Both the position numbers and the translations under genes were made by a program. From Septoria linicola (taxonomy: Eukaryota; Ascomycota; Dothideomycetes; Mycosphaerellales; Mycosphaerellaceae): 64,000 bases of DNA. Numbering within the stretch: the stretch's first letter is position 1; the number at the start of each line of letters is the position of its first letter. The notes beneath the pieces are model-generated. The model worked only from the letters and a program-made list of their open reading frames with translations, ran no database searches and had not been told where the DNA came from. Below are positions 1 to 13,355 of the stretch, piece by piece. The stretch is taken from contig CP099422.1 of NCBI GenBank assembly GCA_024114885.1, positions 1,674,001-1,738,000 on the forward strand, given 5' to 3'.

Positions 1-258
1 GCGAATCCCTCCGCTTCCGCCCGCACCAGTCTGTGAAAGTGAAAGAAAGCCTACTACTCACTTCTGGTCATTGTCACAAGCCTGCGGTGGCGTGCAACAA
101 ACTCATCACCATATCAAAACTAATTCTTGCATCGTACAGCATTGCACATATACGTACAATAGTCACACACAACTAGAGCGAACACGGCCGCTATATACCT
201 ACATCCGCAGCAAACGACACCTACCTCACCTCGAACCATTCGGCAGTACGCCGATAGA
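1..258. other. Leader and upstream region of glutamate synthase
   Basis: No gene is seen here. The stretch directly precedes the glutamate synthase start codon and is A/C-rich close to it, as expected for a fungal 5' leader. Short open frames on both strands have no protein-like composition. Confidence 0.5.
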
Positions 259-3200
259 ATGGGTCGAGTTTCCTTCGCCGACGATGTAAAGCCACCAGCC
301 GACGACCATGAGATCGAACAAGAGCCCGTGAACATCTATCCCTACCAGAACACGCCCGAGAACAAGTCATGGGCGGGTGCTCTGCCATTGAAGCAGGGTC
401 TCTACGACCCAGAGCTTGAGAAGGATGCTTGTGGTGTCGGCTTCGCTGCCCACATCAAGGGCAAGCCGAGCCACAAGATTGTCACAGATGGTAAGCACAG
501 TCTGCCTGTTGCATGTGGCGAATGTGGACTAATACATTGTAGCACGCAACTTGCTCTGCAACATGACCCACCGTGGTGCGGTGGGTTCAGATGCACGAGA
601 CGGAGATGGCGCTGGCGTCATGACATCCATTCCACACAAGTTCTTCGTCAAGAACTTTGAGCGAGAGCAGGGCTTCCAGCTACCAGAGCTCGGCAAATAC
701 GCCGTGGGAAACGTCTTCTTCAAGCCAGAAGAGGAGGCGTTGAAGGAGACACTCGCACAGTTCGAAGACATTGCAGACAGTCTCGATCTGCGGGTACTGG
801 GGTGGCGAGAGGTGCCAAAGGACAGCACACTGCTTGGTCCAGCAGCCAGCTCGCGAGAGCCGATCATCCTCCAGCCATTCGTGGTACTGAAGTCGGTCTA
901 CGGCAGTGGCAAGGAAGTGCCAGCGGACTTTAACGAGAAGTATAATGAGCAGACATTCTCGAGGCAACTATATGTGCTGCGAAAGCGTGCAACGCACGTT
1001 ATCGGTCTGCACAACTGGTTCTACATTTGCTCGCTGAGCAACAAGAACATTGTCTACAAGGGACAGCTTTCGCCAGTTCAGGTATACGACTACTACCACG
1101 ATCTGGTCAATGTCGACTACGAGGGACACTTTGCATTGGTGCATTCTCGTTTCTCCACTAACACATTCCCATCTTGGGACAGAGCCCAGCCACTCCGATG
1201 GGCAGCACACAACGGAGAGATCAACACGCTACGAGGAAACAAGAACTGGATGCGTGCCCGCGAGGGTGTGCTGAAGTCTGAGTTCTTCGGCGAGGAACTG
1301 GAGTCTCTGTACCCCATCATTGAGGACGGCGGCTCTGACTCTGCGGCGTTCGACAACGTGCTCGAACTGCTTACGATTAATGGAGTTCTATCGCTCCCAG
1401 AGGCTGTTATGCTCATGGTGCCAGAGGCATGGCAGGGCAATGACTCCATTGATGGTGCGAAGCAAGCCTTCTACGAGTGGGCAGCATGCATGATGGAGCC
1501 ATGGGACGGTCCAGCGCTCTTCACATTCTCCGATGGACGATACTGTGGTGCCAACTTGGACCGAAATGGTCTGCGGCCTTGCAGATACTACGTTCTTGAC
1601 GACGACCGAATTATCTGTGCTTCCGAGGTCGGCACAATCGCCATTGACCCATCGACTGTCGTTCAGAAGGGACGACTGCAGCCAGGACGTATGCTTCTGG
1701 TGGACACTGAGGCAGGCAGAATCATCGATGATGCCGAGTTGAAGAAGACCGTTTCAGAGCGCCAGGACTTCCGATCATGGCTCGACGCACAACTGCTCGT
1801 CTTGCCAGACATTCACAAGAAGCTGCTTGACATCGGAAGCGATCTGTCATTCAAGCCCACTGATACAACTGTCAACGAGGATCCAAGACTGAAGGCTTTT
1901 GGCTACTCTCTAGAGCAGGTCAGTCTGCTTCTGGCTCCTATGGCTGCGGACTCCAAGGAAGCTCTTGGCTCCATGGGTAACGATGCGCCACTTGCCTGCT
2001 TGGCACAGCAGCCACGTCTGCTGTACGAGTACTTCCGACAGCTTTTCGCGCAGGTCACCAACCCACCTATTGACCCTATTCGTGAGGCCGTTGTCATGTC
2101 TCTGGGCTCATACGTCGGCCCACAGGGCAATTTGCTCGAAATCAACAAAGAGCAGTGCCACCGACTTTATCTGCCGTCTCCAATGCTCTCGGTTGAGGAG
2201 TTCAACGCCCTCAACAAGATCCCGACCGTGCACTCGGACTGGAGCGTTGCTACCATCGACATCACCTTTCCAAAGAAGGAGGGCGTGGCCGGCTATTACG
2301 AGGCACTCGACCGCATCTGCGAGGCTGCTGGCGAGGCTATCGAAAATGGCGACAAGATCATTGTTCTGTCCGACCGCAAGATTTCGAACGATCGCGTTGC
2401 GGTTTCTGCTCTGCTCGCTACCGGCATGGTCCACCACCACCTGGTCCGCAACAGATGGCGTGCCCAGGCGGCGCTCGTCGTCGAGACCGCGGAGGCGCGT
2501 GAAGTGCACCACATGTGTGTCCTCGTCGGATACGGTGCCGATGCCATCTGCCCATACCTTGCTATCGAGTGTATTCTGAAGCTCGACCGCGAGGGACTGA
2601 TTCGCAAGAAACTGAGCCCCGAGAAGCTCATTGACAACTACAAGCACTCTTGCGACGGTGGTATCTTGAAGGTCATGTCCAAGATGGGTATCTCTACTCT
2701 CCAGAGTTACAAGGGTGCTCAGATCTTCGAAGCACTTGGTGTTGATGATTCTGTCGTCGACCGCTGCTTCACAGGTACCGCTACTCGCATCAAGGGTATG
2801 ACGTTCGAGCTTATTGCTCAGGACGCATTCGCCCTCCACGAGAAGGGCTACCCATCCCGCGACATTCGCGAGATTCCAGGCCTTGCTGAGACCGGAGAGT
2901 ACCACTGGCGTGACGGTGGAGAGCCTCACGTGAACGACCCAGTGTCGATTGCCAACATCCAGGATGCTGTCCGCAACAAGAACGACAAGTCGTACGAGGC
3001 ATACTCTCGATCAGAGTATGAGCAGATCAAGAACTGCACACTTCGTGGACTGCTGGATTTCGACTTCGAAGCCACTAGCCCAATTCCAATTGAGCAGGTC
3101 GAGCCATGGACTGAGATCGTGCGCCGGTTCGTGACTGGCGCCATGTCCTATGGATCGATTTCCATGGAGTCGCACTCCACTTTGGCTGTTGCCATGAACA

Positions 3201-6200
3201 GATTGGGCGGAAAGTCCAACACTGGTGAGGGTGGCGAGGACCCTGAGCGCAGCCTGCCAATGGACAACGGCGACACAATGAGGTCGGCCATCAAGCAGAT
3301 TGCTTCTGGACGTTTCGGTGTCACCAGCAACTACCTTGCTGATGCCGATGAGCTTCAGATCAAGATGGCTCAGGGTGCTAAGCCCGGTGAGGGTGGTGAG
3401 CTTCCTGGTCACAAGGTGTCTGGCCCAATCGCCAAGACTCGTCACTCCACACCAGGTGTCGGTCTGATTTCTCCACCTCCTCACCACGACATCTACTCCA
3501 TTGAGGACTTGAAGCAGTTGATCTACGACCTGAAGTGCTCCAACCCACGCGCACGAGTGTCTGTCAAGCTTGTGTCCGAGACTGGTGTTGGTATTGTCGC
3601 CTCTGGTGTCGCAAAGGCCAAGGCCGACCACATTCTGATCTCCGGTCACGATGGTGGTACCGGTGCCTCTCGATGGACAGGTATCAAGTATGCCGGTCTG
3701 CCTTGGGAATTGGGTCTTGCCGAGACTCACCAGACTTTGGTTCTCAACGACCTTCGTGGCCGTGTCGTCGTCCAGACTGATGGTCAACTCCGTACTGGAC
3801 GCGATGTCGCGCTTGCTTGTCTGCTTGGCGCTGAGGAGTTCGGGTTCGCGACCACTCCTCTTATCGCCATGGGTTGTATTATGATGAGGAAGTGTCACTT
3901 GGTGAGTCAAATTTCAATCCTCTGCGTGGCGCAGACATGCTAACTCTATTCAGAACACATGCCCAGTCGGTATTGCCACTCAGGATCCCGAGCTGAGGAA
4001 GAAGTTCAAGGGCACGCCGGAGCACGTCATCAACTTCTTCTACTACGTTTCGAACGAGCTGCGTGCAGTCATGGCTAAGCTTGGTTTCCGAACTGTGAAC
4101 GAGATGGTTGGCCACACCGAGATGCTCAAGGTCCGCGAGGACCTGCGCAATGCAAAGACTGAGAACATCGACCTCAGCTTGATCTTGACCCCAGCTCACA
4201 CTCTGCGATCTGGAGTTGCTACGTACAACGTTCGTAAGCAGGACCACAAGCTTCACACTCGATTGGACAACAAGTTGATCTCCGAGTCCGAGCTTGCTCT
4301 CGAGAAGGGTTTACCATGCCGCATCGAGTGCGACATCGTCAACACCGATCGTGCTCTTGGTGCGACTCTCTCGTACCAAATCAGCAAGCGATATGGCGAG
4401 AAGGGCCTGCCAAACGACACTATTCACGCCAACATTCGTGGCTCGGCAGGTCAATCTTTCGGTGCGTACTTGGCACCAGGTGTCACGCTTGAGCTGGAGG
4501 GAGACGCAAACGACTACGTCGGAAAGGGTCTTTCTGGTGGTCGCCTGATCGTCTACCCATCGCGCACTTCAGTCTTCAAGGCTGAGGAGAACGTCATCAT
4601 CGGTAATGTCTGCTTGTACGGTGCTACTGCTGGTACTTGCTTCTTCCGTGGTGTCGCTGCCGAGCGTTTCGCCGTCCGCAACTCTGGTGTCACTACCGTT
4701 GTCGAGGGTGTGGGTGACCACGGTTGCGAGTACATGACTGGTGGTCGTGTCATTGTCCTTGGTAGCACTGGCCGCAACTTCGCCGCTGGTATGTCTGGTG
4801 GCATTGCCTACGTGCTCGACTTGCACAAGGACTTTGAAGGCAAGGTCAACCAGGAGATGGTTGAGCTCTCTAGCCTTGAGGACCCACACGAGATTGCATT
4901 CTTGCGTGGTCTCATTGAGGATCACCACCACTACACTGGCTCCGAGCTGGCTGCCCGCATCCTGCTCGACTTCAACCGTGCTTTGCCACACTTCGTCAAG
5001 GTTCTTCCAACAGACTACAAGCGCGTCATGGAAGAGGAGGCACAGAAGGAGGCTGCAGCAAAGAAAGCCGCCTACCCACTGCCAATCTTGCCAGGTAGCG
5101 CTGTACGCAACTTGCACGAGACCTCGCGCGAGCACGAGCACGCCGCGGAGAAGAAGAAGTCCAGCCTTGGCGACCTCGAGGAGAGCATTTCTGACGCCGC
5201 CCGCGAGAAGAAGCGATCGCTGGTTCTCGACAAGACGAAGGGCTTCATGAAGTACCAACGTCGTGCAGAGAAGTACCGCCCAGCCAAGACCAGAACCCGT
5301 GATTGGGCAGAGCTCAGCACTCGTCTGAACGAGGATGAGCTGAAGTACCAGACAGCCCGCTGCATGGACTGCGGTGTGCCATTCTGCCAGAGTGATACTG
5401 GATGCCCAATCTCGAACATCATTCCAAAATGGAACGAATTAGTCTTTTCTGGTCAATGGAAGGATGCCTTGAACAGGCTGCTCATGACCAACAACTTCCC
5501 CGAGTTCACTGGTCGTGTCTGCCCAGCTCCTTGCGAGGGTGCTTGCGTTCTTGGTATCAACGAGGACCCAGTCGGCATCAAGTCGGTAGAGTGTGCCATC
5601 ATCGACCGTGGTTTCGAGATGGGATGGATGGTGCCTACTCCACCAAAGGTCCGAACCGGCAAGACTGTTGCCGTCATTGGATCTGGCCCTGCAGGCCTGG
5701 CTTGTGCCGATCAGCTCAACAAGGCTGGCCACTCCGTCACTGTGTATGAACGATCCGACCGCGTGGGTGGTCTGCTCATGTATGGTATTCCAAACATGAA
5801 GCTCGACAAGAATGTTGTGCAGCGTCGTGTGGACTTCATGGCCTCTGAGGGCATCCAATTCAAGACTGGCGTGTTTGTGGGCGAAGGTGACATTACCTTC
5901 GACTCCCTGCGCAAGTCCAACGATGCCGTTGTTATGGCTACTGGATCGACTTTGGCCCGTGACCTGAAGATCCCAGGCCGCGACCTCAACGGCATCCACT
6001 TCGCTATGCAGTTCCTGCACAAGAACACCAAGTCACTTCTCGACTCCGAGCTTGCCGATGATGCATACATTTCCGCCAAGGGCAAGAATGTCATTGTCAT
6101 CGGAGGTGGTGACACTGGTAACGACTGCATTGGTACTTCCGTTCGTCACGGTGCCAAGTCTGTCGTCAACTTCGAGTTGCTTCCTCAGCCACCTGCTCAG

Positions 6201-6779
6201 CGTGCAAATGACAACCCATGGCCTCAGTGGCCTCGTATCTACCGTGTCGACTATGGTCACACTGAGGTCAAGACGCACATGGGTCGCGATCCACGTGAGT
6301 TCTGCATCATGTCGAAGGACTTCGTCGATGATGGCTCTGGCAACGTCAAGGGTGTCAACATCAAGCGTCTGGAATGGACTAAGAACTCTGGCGGCGGCTG
6401 GGACATGAAGGAGATTGAGGGCAGTGAGGAATTCTTCCCAGCTGAGCTCATCCTGATTTCCATGGGTTTCTTGTCACCAGAGGACAAGGTCTTCGAGGGC
6501 CAGATTGAACTTGACGGTCGCAAGAACATCAAGACTCCAGCTGGCCACTACAACACCAACGTTGAGGGTGTGTTCGCTGCTGGTGATTGCAGACGTGGTC
6601 AATCGCTCATCGTTTGGGGCATCAACGAGGGACGCATGTGCGCTCGCGACGTCGACTCTTACCTGACTGGCGTTGGCACCATGCTTCCAGTCACTGGTGG
6701 TATCGTCAAGCGTCCACCATACGAGCTTCTGTCCAAGCAGAACGATGCTCCACGAGAGTTGATCACCGCTGCTGCATAG
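259..6779 (+). CDS. GLT1: NADH-dependent glutamate synthase (GOGAT), fused large and small subunits
   Basis: Makes two glutamates from glutamine and 2-oxoglutarate using NADH. Exons are 259-490, 543-3901 and 3954-6779, giving 2138 residues, close to the family's usual 2100-2150. Both introns are 52 bases with good GT/AG ends. The glutaminase domain begins at Cys58 (DACGVGF) after a short propeptide, as in class II amidotransferases. The FMN and 2-oxoglutarate region follows. The 3Fe-4S cysteines are residues 1189, 1195 and 1200, and the second intron falls between the last two. A glycine-rich GXGXG beta-helix lies near 1400. The NADH-oxidising part starts near 1630 with cluster cysteines in RCMDCGVPFC, then FAD and NAD Rossmann motifs (VIGSGPAG, VIGGGDTG). 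The frame is intact. Confidence 0.97.
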
Positions 6780-7818
6780 AATGCCGAGGGCACGACACGA
6801 GTTTCTTTTGAGCATTTTTCGAAACATTTCAAGCACGCGAGGACAAATGATCCCGTGCTACAGATACCCTTTTGAGAGCGTTACAAGTCGATAGAGGATA
6901 GCATGGCATCGACTTCTTGCCTGAGCAAGATTTGGTGCAGTATGCGTTTCGAGCAAGAAAACTTCGCGCGGATGATGGAAGTGTACGATGGATCGCTACG
7001 ACACGGGTTGATGAATTCGAGTTTACGACCTGATGACAGGGATTCAGGAAAGGATAAGAACGACGGGTATTGGTGATGGAAGTACATGACTTGATATGCT
7101 TTGTACATATCTGCGTTTGGGATTCGGGGGAATATTGCATGCGTGGTTATGTGTTTCACCATCCTTCGATCGTTTACATAGCACAATCAAGCGCACTGCA
7201 CGCTTAGTAAAATCCGCTGTCTCCTTCGTCTTTGGTCCTACTCCAACGCCCAGGTTCAATCTGGTTGCGGTGCTCATAAAGGCCGAGTCTCTCTGTATGC
7301 TCTTCAAGTCCAGACTGAGATGTATTGGTGTGGTTCCATGCTTCGTGAAGGTGGACTTGGTACCATCCGGTGCTGTCACGACTCTAAGAGGGTCTGGCGC
7401 TCTTAGGGTTGCGTACAATAACATGTGGGACGACAGCGACCTCCCACAGAACAGTTCTAGGATCTCTCATGACATGCAGTCAGGCTTGACGCATTAACTT
7501 GATGTTATTTGCACAATCTGTGCCCATTCCACAGACAATCGGGTGCTTTGTCATCGTGAACAGGAATGAGCTAAAACCACGAAAGCATGAATACTGAGGA
7601 ATGTGACAGTGCATGCAAGACGAACGTACTCCATCCTCGAGCTTACTGATCGACATGGGCAGGATTGCGGCATCGTATAACAGACATACAAGATGGGAGA
7701 ATGAAGCACATGAGTGAAAATGAGTTGACTACAAATACAAAGGATACGGCCACGACTAGTCACAAGGTCATGCACGCCCGCCGCTCGCCAGGAAGAGCAT
7801 CCCGAGAGTCCACAAGTC
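6780..7818. other. Intergenic region between convergent genes
   Basis: This holds the 3' ends of glutamate synthase (plus strand) and of the CFEM receptor gene (minus strand). Open frames on both strands up to about 130 codons have no recognisable domain and look like chance. No RNA gene was seen. Confidence 0.5.
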
Positions 7819-9885
7819 CTAGATCGTGGACTGTGTATGATTCGAACTCATGCCCTCTTCAGTCAGAATCTTATGAGCGTTTGCCAGGTCAGCTAGCTTC
7901 TCCTCCTCAGATTTTGACCTATCCTCCATCGAAGGACGACCCTTCAGCGGCTGCGACCAAGGCAGCAAGTTCGGCTGCAAGAGACTGAGTCGTGGCCCAA
8001 TGGGTGCCCCTGCGGCCATCGAAGGATCGGTTGAGATGCTGCTTGAGGAGTAGTTGGTGGTGGAGTAGCTGCTCAATGGCGATCCTTGGGTGGGCGCGGT
8101 GTTCGGTCGCGTTGAGCTTGTTTTCGGACGTCCTTGAAGCTCTAGATCGTGGAAAGCGTCGTTCTTATCGACATACTGCAGTTGAGCTTTGATTGGCTGA
8201 TCTGGCGGGTCGTGAATCTCGAGGCGCAGTTGATTCTGGTGATCGTGGTAGAGAATGTCTGGTGTCCGAGCATCTGTCCCCGAGTCTCTATAGTTGGAGT
8301 GACGGACAGCAGTCGTTGCAGAGCTCCGATAGGTAGCTCTTTGGTGTTCAATTCGTTCGATGATCGGTTCAAACGAGGAATTGTGTTTGAGCGCATGCGA
8401 GTTATGAGATGAGCGTTGTACCACAGGTGGCGGAGCGCTCTCATCATCAGACACATAGTCCATGTCTGCAGACTCTCGTTTCTCCGCCTTCTCCAAGTCT
8501 GGAATGTCCCTCGGAGTCTTGATATCAGCGAAGTCATGTATCTCGGGAATCTGCAGAGGCGCACTGATTCGCATGCTCGTTCGAGATGACTTCTTCGAGC
8601 CGAGTGAGCTGAAGTCGGTGGTCATGGAGCTCCAAAGTCTCTGAGCAAGTCCAGCAATGCTGGGCATGCAGCATGCCACTTGACTCAGATACACCTCGAT
8701 ACTGCCGAACAAGGACAGGAAGCTGTAGTCATATGTCTTGTTGAAGGCCGTAGTGAAGTCGCGAACGTAGAAGATCCGCGCAATGCTCATCGCTGTGACG
8801 GCAAACCCCACGAGGAATACAGCGCAAGCACTGTCAATGTTAGCATAAAGCTCGAAGCTGACTTGTAAGTCTTGGCTGAAGCTCACCCGACTCTCTTCGC
8901 CGACGAGATTTTGAGCTTGACCAGATGGCGTACTGGTAGCAACATGACCACTACATCGAAGGCAATCACCACTCCTGCAAGTGCCCAAAGCAGTGACTGC
9001 CTATCAATGCACTGCCCTTGCAAATTGAGATCCTCAAGTTGTTCCCATTGCGAGCTTATTGGACGGCACTGGGCAATGGTAGATACCTCGAAAGCGACAA
9101 GTGCGGCTGCAAGGAGGCCAAGCGTGATCCAGCAAAGCTTTCGAAACGTGGTGGCATCAGGCCAGACTCGGAGGTAGAGCAGGACAATCGAGATTTTGGT
9201 GCCAAAGATGACAAACACATAAAAGATACCGGCAATGTAGAGCCACTGGTGTCGTTAGCATAGTCGATAGAACGATTACGCAAATGCTCACCATCTGAAA
9301 TCTCATGCTGTCGTCGAGATTCAAGGACCAAATATCCCTGCCATTGCCGTACATTACGGCATAGTACTCCGCCACGAAGAACACGGTGAGTGCCGCAAAG
9401 CAAATGGCCGCAACGAGGTCGTTCCATCCGTATCCCCCGCGAGGAAATGCCGAAGATCGTGATATTAGCATGGCCAAGGTGAAAACTGCGGCCACTGCGA
9501 AGAGCACATATCCAACGACTGAGAGCACCAGACTTCGATCACGCGGAGTCGATCTGCACGTATCTGCTTGGAACCTGCTCGCGGCCAGTTGATCTTGAAA
9601 TGTACATCCGCTGGTTTGCAGGCATGCCATCATGGACTCTCGCACATCATTACTCTCGCAGAAACAGGGCTGCGAGGGCCGGCAGTCGTATCTTGCGAAC
9701 ACTGTGTTCGTGCACTGTAGCTAGAGGCACCGTCAGCAGCCACAATCAACCACAATCTCTACACCTCATACCACGCATGGCGACAATCCGCTGACAGCAG
9801 TGCTGTCCACGACAGTCTGGCTTGAAACTCGATTGACAGCTAAGGCTGCGCACATGAGCAACCTCAGCGCACCTTGAAACCTCAT
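7819..9885 (-). CDS. CFEM-domain seven-transmembrane (Pth11-type) receptor
   Basis: Exons on the minus strand are 9885-9772, 9714-9292, 9245-8887 and 8830-7819, giving 635 residues. The start gives a signal peptide (MRFQGALRLLMCAALA), which the long second exon alone would miss. The mature N-terminus has eight cysteines in CFEM order: SPC, CT, DC, CFC, ACL, SGC and DTC, roughly residues 33-95. Seven hydrophobic segments follow, including GYGWNDLVAAICFAALTVFF and a last one containing ACCMPSIAGL. The tail of about 250 residues is Ser/Pro-rich and presumably cytosolic. CFEM plus rhodopsin-like domain is the layout of fungal Pth11-class receptors, some of which sense host surfaces. The ligand and G-protein coupling of this one are unknown. 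Confidence 0.9.
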
Positions 9886-11009
9886 GTCGAGGCTCAAGAG
9901 TCTGGCGACTCAGCTTCTTGAAAATGGCAAAATGGGCCTGATGAACAGCATTGTGGAAGTGCCATCAGCAGCACTTTTACTATTGCGCGGCTACTGCATC
10001 GATGGTATATGCTTCTTCGATCGAGCACTGCTTGTCCGACTCATGTCGAGCGCTAGGTATGAATGCGTGGCGTCACAGGTTCGCCGATCATAGCTTCTCA
10101 CCATGCTTGAACTAAGCATCACACGCCTTTGAACGTAGCGAGACTGGAAAAAGCTGTTCTTGCGAACATGAATCTTTTGACATACCGTTTTGTGATGAAG
10201 TCTGCTTTCTGTGTAGCATATCATCAACGACAAACCAGCATCCCAGGTCTCAAATGTGTCCGGATCGACTCGTGGTATGCATATAGTTACAATCTAACCA
10301 CCTATCAGTCGCGCTGCCGTTCCGGCAGTGCCTGATGAAGGTTGATGTCGCTGACTCGGAAGCTGTCGATGATCGTGGTTGGTGGTTAGGAACCATCAAG
10401 CTAGGCAAAATGCAGACGGACACAGCATATCCACAAAGCCCGTAGCTTTTCCGCCATCGCAATTTTGCTATTGGTTTCAAAGCTACCAGGACTTGTGTTT
10501 GTGCGCATGGCCTCTGTGTTCATCTCACCTGCAGCAAAGGCTCTCCGCTCGGTTCCGCCCTCCATCTCCCACGTCGATTCGCACGCTCGATTCGCTAATT
10601 CGTAGCCTCCTTTCTGCACGCACTTTTCAAGCATGACCCCAAGTTGGACTCGCTATTCGGCTTTGCAAGATGGGAGAGGAAGTTCTGCCGCGTCTTCCTG
10701 CCCTGAACACCTGTCATCCCTCCAGCCAAGAACGCCACAATACAGGTTCTGTGCCTCAATCTGGCTCTGCCGGACGTGGTGCGACCGTCTAGAATGCGCC
10801 TTTGCGGATCAACTCTCTACGCGGCTGGGCAGGCCCGCTGCAGGAAGTGAATGCCGTATCACAGCTCGTGCGGTCTGAGGTGCGCCATAGGTTTGCGTAT
10901 CATGCTGATGACTATTCTCTTACCTTTCTTTCCATATGTTGATGAAGTTTTCGTGTCGTCGTGCGAGCGCGCCATGTGAACATTAGGCGAAAGCTGGCCT
11001 GCAGAAACG
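9886..11009. other. Shared upstream region of two divergent receptor-like genes
   Basis: The region separates the starts of the CFEM receptor (minus) and the second rhodopsin-domain gene (plus). I see no convincing coding frame; the longest candidates are under 90 codons with shadow-like composition. It must contain both promoters, but I recognise no specific site. Confidence 0.5.
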
Positions 11010-12284
11010 ATGGCGACGACGTACACTTTCTCGCCAGTTACAGAGACAGACCGAGCGGGAGTAGTATGGGTGGCAGCAATACTATCACTAATGTTCACAA
11101 TCATCACGTTGGCAACCCGATTCCAGATCAAGGCGCATTCTCTCGGCAAAGATGACTGGCTCATCGCGAGTTCGACGATTGTGGCGGTCGCTCAATATAT
11201 TGCCATCTTTGTTGGGCTGAATCGAGGTGTGGGACGAAGCAGCACCCTGCTCACCGAGAGCTTTGCGAGCGAACTGGGACGGTCGGTGCTCGCAAGTGAG
11301 ATTCTCTTCATCCTCTCATTGATGCTCAGCAAGCTATCAATTGTGGTGTTCATGAAAAGGCTGTTGTCGCGGGACCACAGTGCGGCTTGGATAGCTTGTA
11401 ACGCAGCAATTGCGCTCACCATCGCATGGGGCGTAGGCAGCGCACTGGGCATCAGCGTGGAATGCGGCGCTCGGCGCATTCTATATGGCCCAGAGCGATG
11501 TCCGCATAAGGTGAGACATGGTTGGTTCAGGATCGCGATGGTAGTCATGCTAACACTGCCATAGCTTCTGCGTTGGGAACTGGTCATAAGCTTCGATGCC
11601 ATTCTTGAGGTCGTCTACGTCGGACTTGCGGTTGCGCTGGTGTGGCCGCTGCAGATGAAGAGAAGGATCAAGACTACTGTGGTGTGCGCATTCGCCTTCC
11701 GCCTCGTGTGCGCCATTCTTGCGGCCCTTCATGGAGTCTGGATCGACAAGTATGTGGACTCGGACGACCCAGGACTTGCAATTGCAGATGTCCTTGTATG
11801 GCAGCAAGTGGCTTTGGGCTACAGCTTGATTGCGACGACAATCCCAACAATCAAGACATTTGTACGAGGCTACAATCAAGAGCTTGGGTATGATCCATCA
11901 TCAGAGAAACGAGGCTTGGGCGGTGGATACAACTTGGGCAGCCTGGTGCGCTCTGTGAATCGAACAGCACAGAATGGATCCGGAAACTCCAAGAGCGGAT
12001 CCAGACAGCAACGAAGCGACGGGTCGAGGAGTGGTCAGCGAAGCCATGCATCGCAAAGTCGACACGACATGGAAGACGGATCTTACCAGATGGGCCCCAA
12101 GAGCGGCGATTACAGAGTGGGTGCCTTTCACGAATCCAGCAAAGGCAAGGGTCATAGGAGAGCTCCGAGCGGCGGACTGTTCAGGGAGAGTGATGAAGAC
12201 CCAATCATTCGGCGCGATGTTAGTGTTACTGTCGAGACGGAGCGTGCGTCGCAGGCAGCATCAAGGACAAATTCCGAAGTATAA
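11010..12284 (+). CDS. Rhodopsin-domain integral membrane protein, no CFEM
   Basis: Exons are 11010-11510 and 11565-12284, giving 406 residues; the intron is 54 bases. The N-terminal 280 residues hold seven hydrophobic segments, beginning with VVWVAAILSLMFTIITLA. KDDWLIASSTIVAV matches the conserved 'DDW' stretch at the second helix of the fungal rhodopsin family. The tail of about 125 residues is rich in Ser, Gly, Arg and Lys and looks disordered. It lacks the cysteine-rich ectodomain of its divergent neighbour, so it belongs to the non-CFEM branch of this family. A membrane location is clear; signalling function is inferred from the family only. Confidence 0.87.
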
Positions 12285-13018
12285 AAGTGCTGCGTGTAGT
12301 TTTGAAGCGAGGTGTTGGATGGGTTGTAATTTGGGACGATACCTCTGTTGCGTTGGTTGACAAGGCATGGGAAGTTGCGATAGATGAAGTGTCAGAATTG
12401 GCGATTTGAAGTATGCGAGCTGGCCTCAAGTTATGCTTCTCTTGTGCTTGCATTTGATGTGCTGGAGCACTTACTAGCACTATCACCGACGATCGATATC
12501 TGTGAGCAGACTTGCTGCCATGCCTGTGCACACGACCGAGCTGCCGGCGGCCTCCACAGCTGCGGCAGCGTAAGCTGGGCGGCCTCTGAGGCCGCTTTGA
12601 GGTGGCAGTGTACACAACCTGACCTCAATTCCAGCGACACACTGACTTCTGCCGTCCGCCGGACTGTAGAGCAGAGGCACGGCCAATCATACCCGTGCTG
12701 GGGCGAAGTTCCGTAAGCAAAAGTTTGGTCGAGGGATCGAGCGCCCTTCAGGCATCCACTCCATCGAACACCGCCCTCTGAGTGTATTCGCAGATGTGAC
12801 GCATACTATGCGGCGGCTCTGATGGCGTCGCTGCCGAATGGACGAATACAAGACGCCCGGCAGTTCTTGATCTTTCTCCTTCTGCAAGTTACTGGTCGAA
12901 CTGCTGCAGCCTTATCACATTTCCACCACTCGGTATGTATGCCCGCTGCACTTCTGACGTGTCCCATCTTACGGACAACTCGGACGACAGTAAAGCTCAA
13001 TCAAGCATACATACCTCG
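12285..13018. other. Intergenic region with a GC-rich inverted repeat
   Basis: No supported gene. The only structured element noticed is a short GC-rich inverted repeat at 12579-12595, listed separately. Confidence 0.45.
12579..12595. repeat. GC-rich inverted repeat, 8-base arms
   Basis: GCGGCCTC, one base, then GAGGCCGC form a perfect inverted repeat in noncoding DNA. It could be a site for a dimeric DNA-binding protein, or chance. Pairing does not extend beyond the eight bases. Confidence 0.35.
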
Positions 13019-13355
13019 ATGACACACCGCCATCCTAACCAGAGATACGCGACTCACTCCGCGGACGAGCTTTGTCGACGTTATTACGGCACTGATGTAC
13101 TCTTCAACCCATCTTCCCTTCACACGGTGTTATAGCTGACTGATCCAGGTGCCAACTCTTTCTGCAGAAATAGAGCAGCTCAGACGCACGATCCGCCACC
13201 GGGACGATCAGCTCTATCGCAGGAGCCTTGAAGTTCGCAGACTCGAGCAAGAGAATCGTCAGATCAGGTCCGATCATGCCTTTCTGATGAACGAATACGA
13301 ACGGCTGAAGGCTAGGCTTCACGAATATAAGGCGAAAGTCCGTTTCAGGTTGTAG
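13019..13355 (+). CDS. Small coiled-coil protein of unknown function (tentative)
   Basis: Proposed exons 13019-13096 and 13149-13355 give 94 residues. The second exon encodes a highly charged heptad-like stretch (EIEQLRRTIRHRDDQLYRR) typical of a coiled coil. The intron proposed to join it to an upstream ATG is 52 bases and ends in a pyrimidine-rich tract, GCTGAC and CAG, and it keeps the frame. Its donor, GTACTC, is weak. I do not recognise the family. It could also be a longer gene whose 5' exons I cannot see, or not a gene. Confidence 0.4.

Noticed and set aside
7841..7860. T-loop-like GAGTTCGAATC on the minus strand suggesting a tRNA
   Set aside because: It lies in the coding end of the CFEM receptor gene, and no matching acceptor stem or anticodon arm is visible around it.
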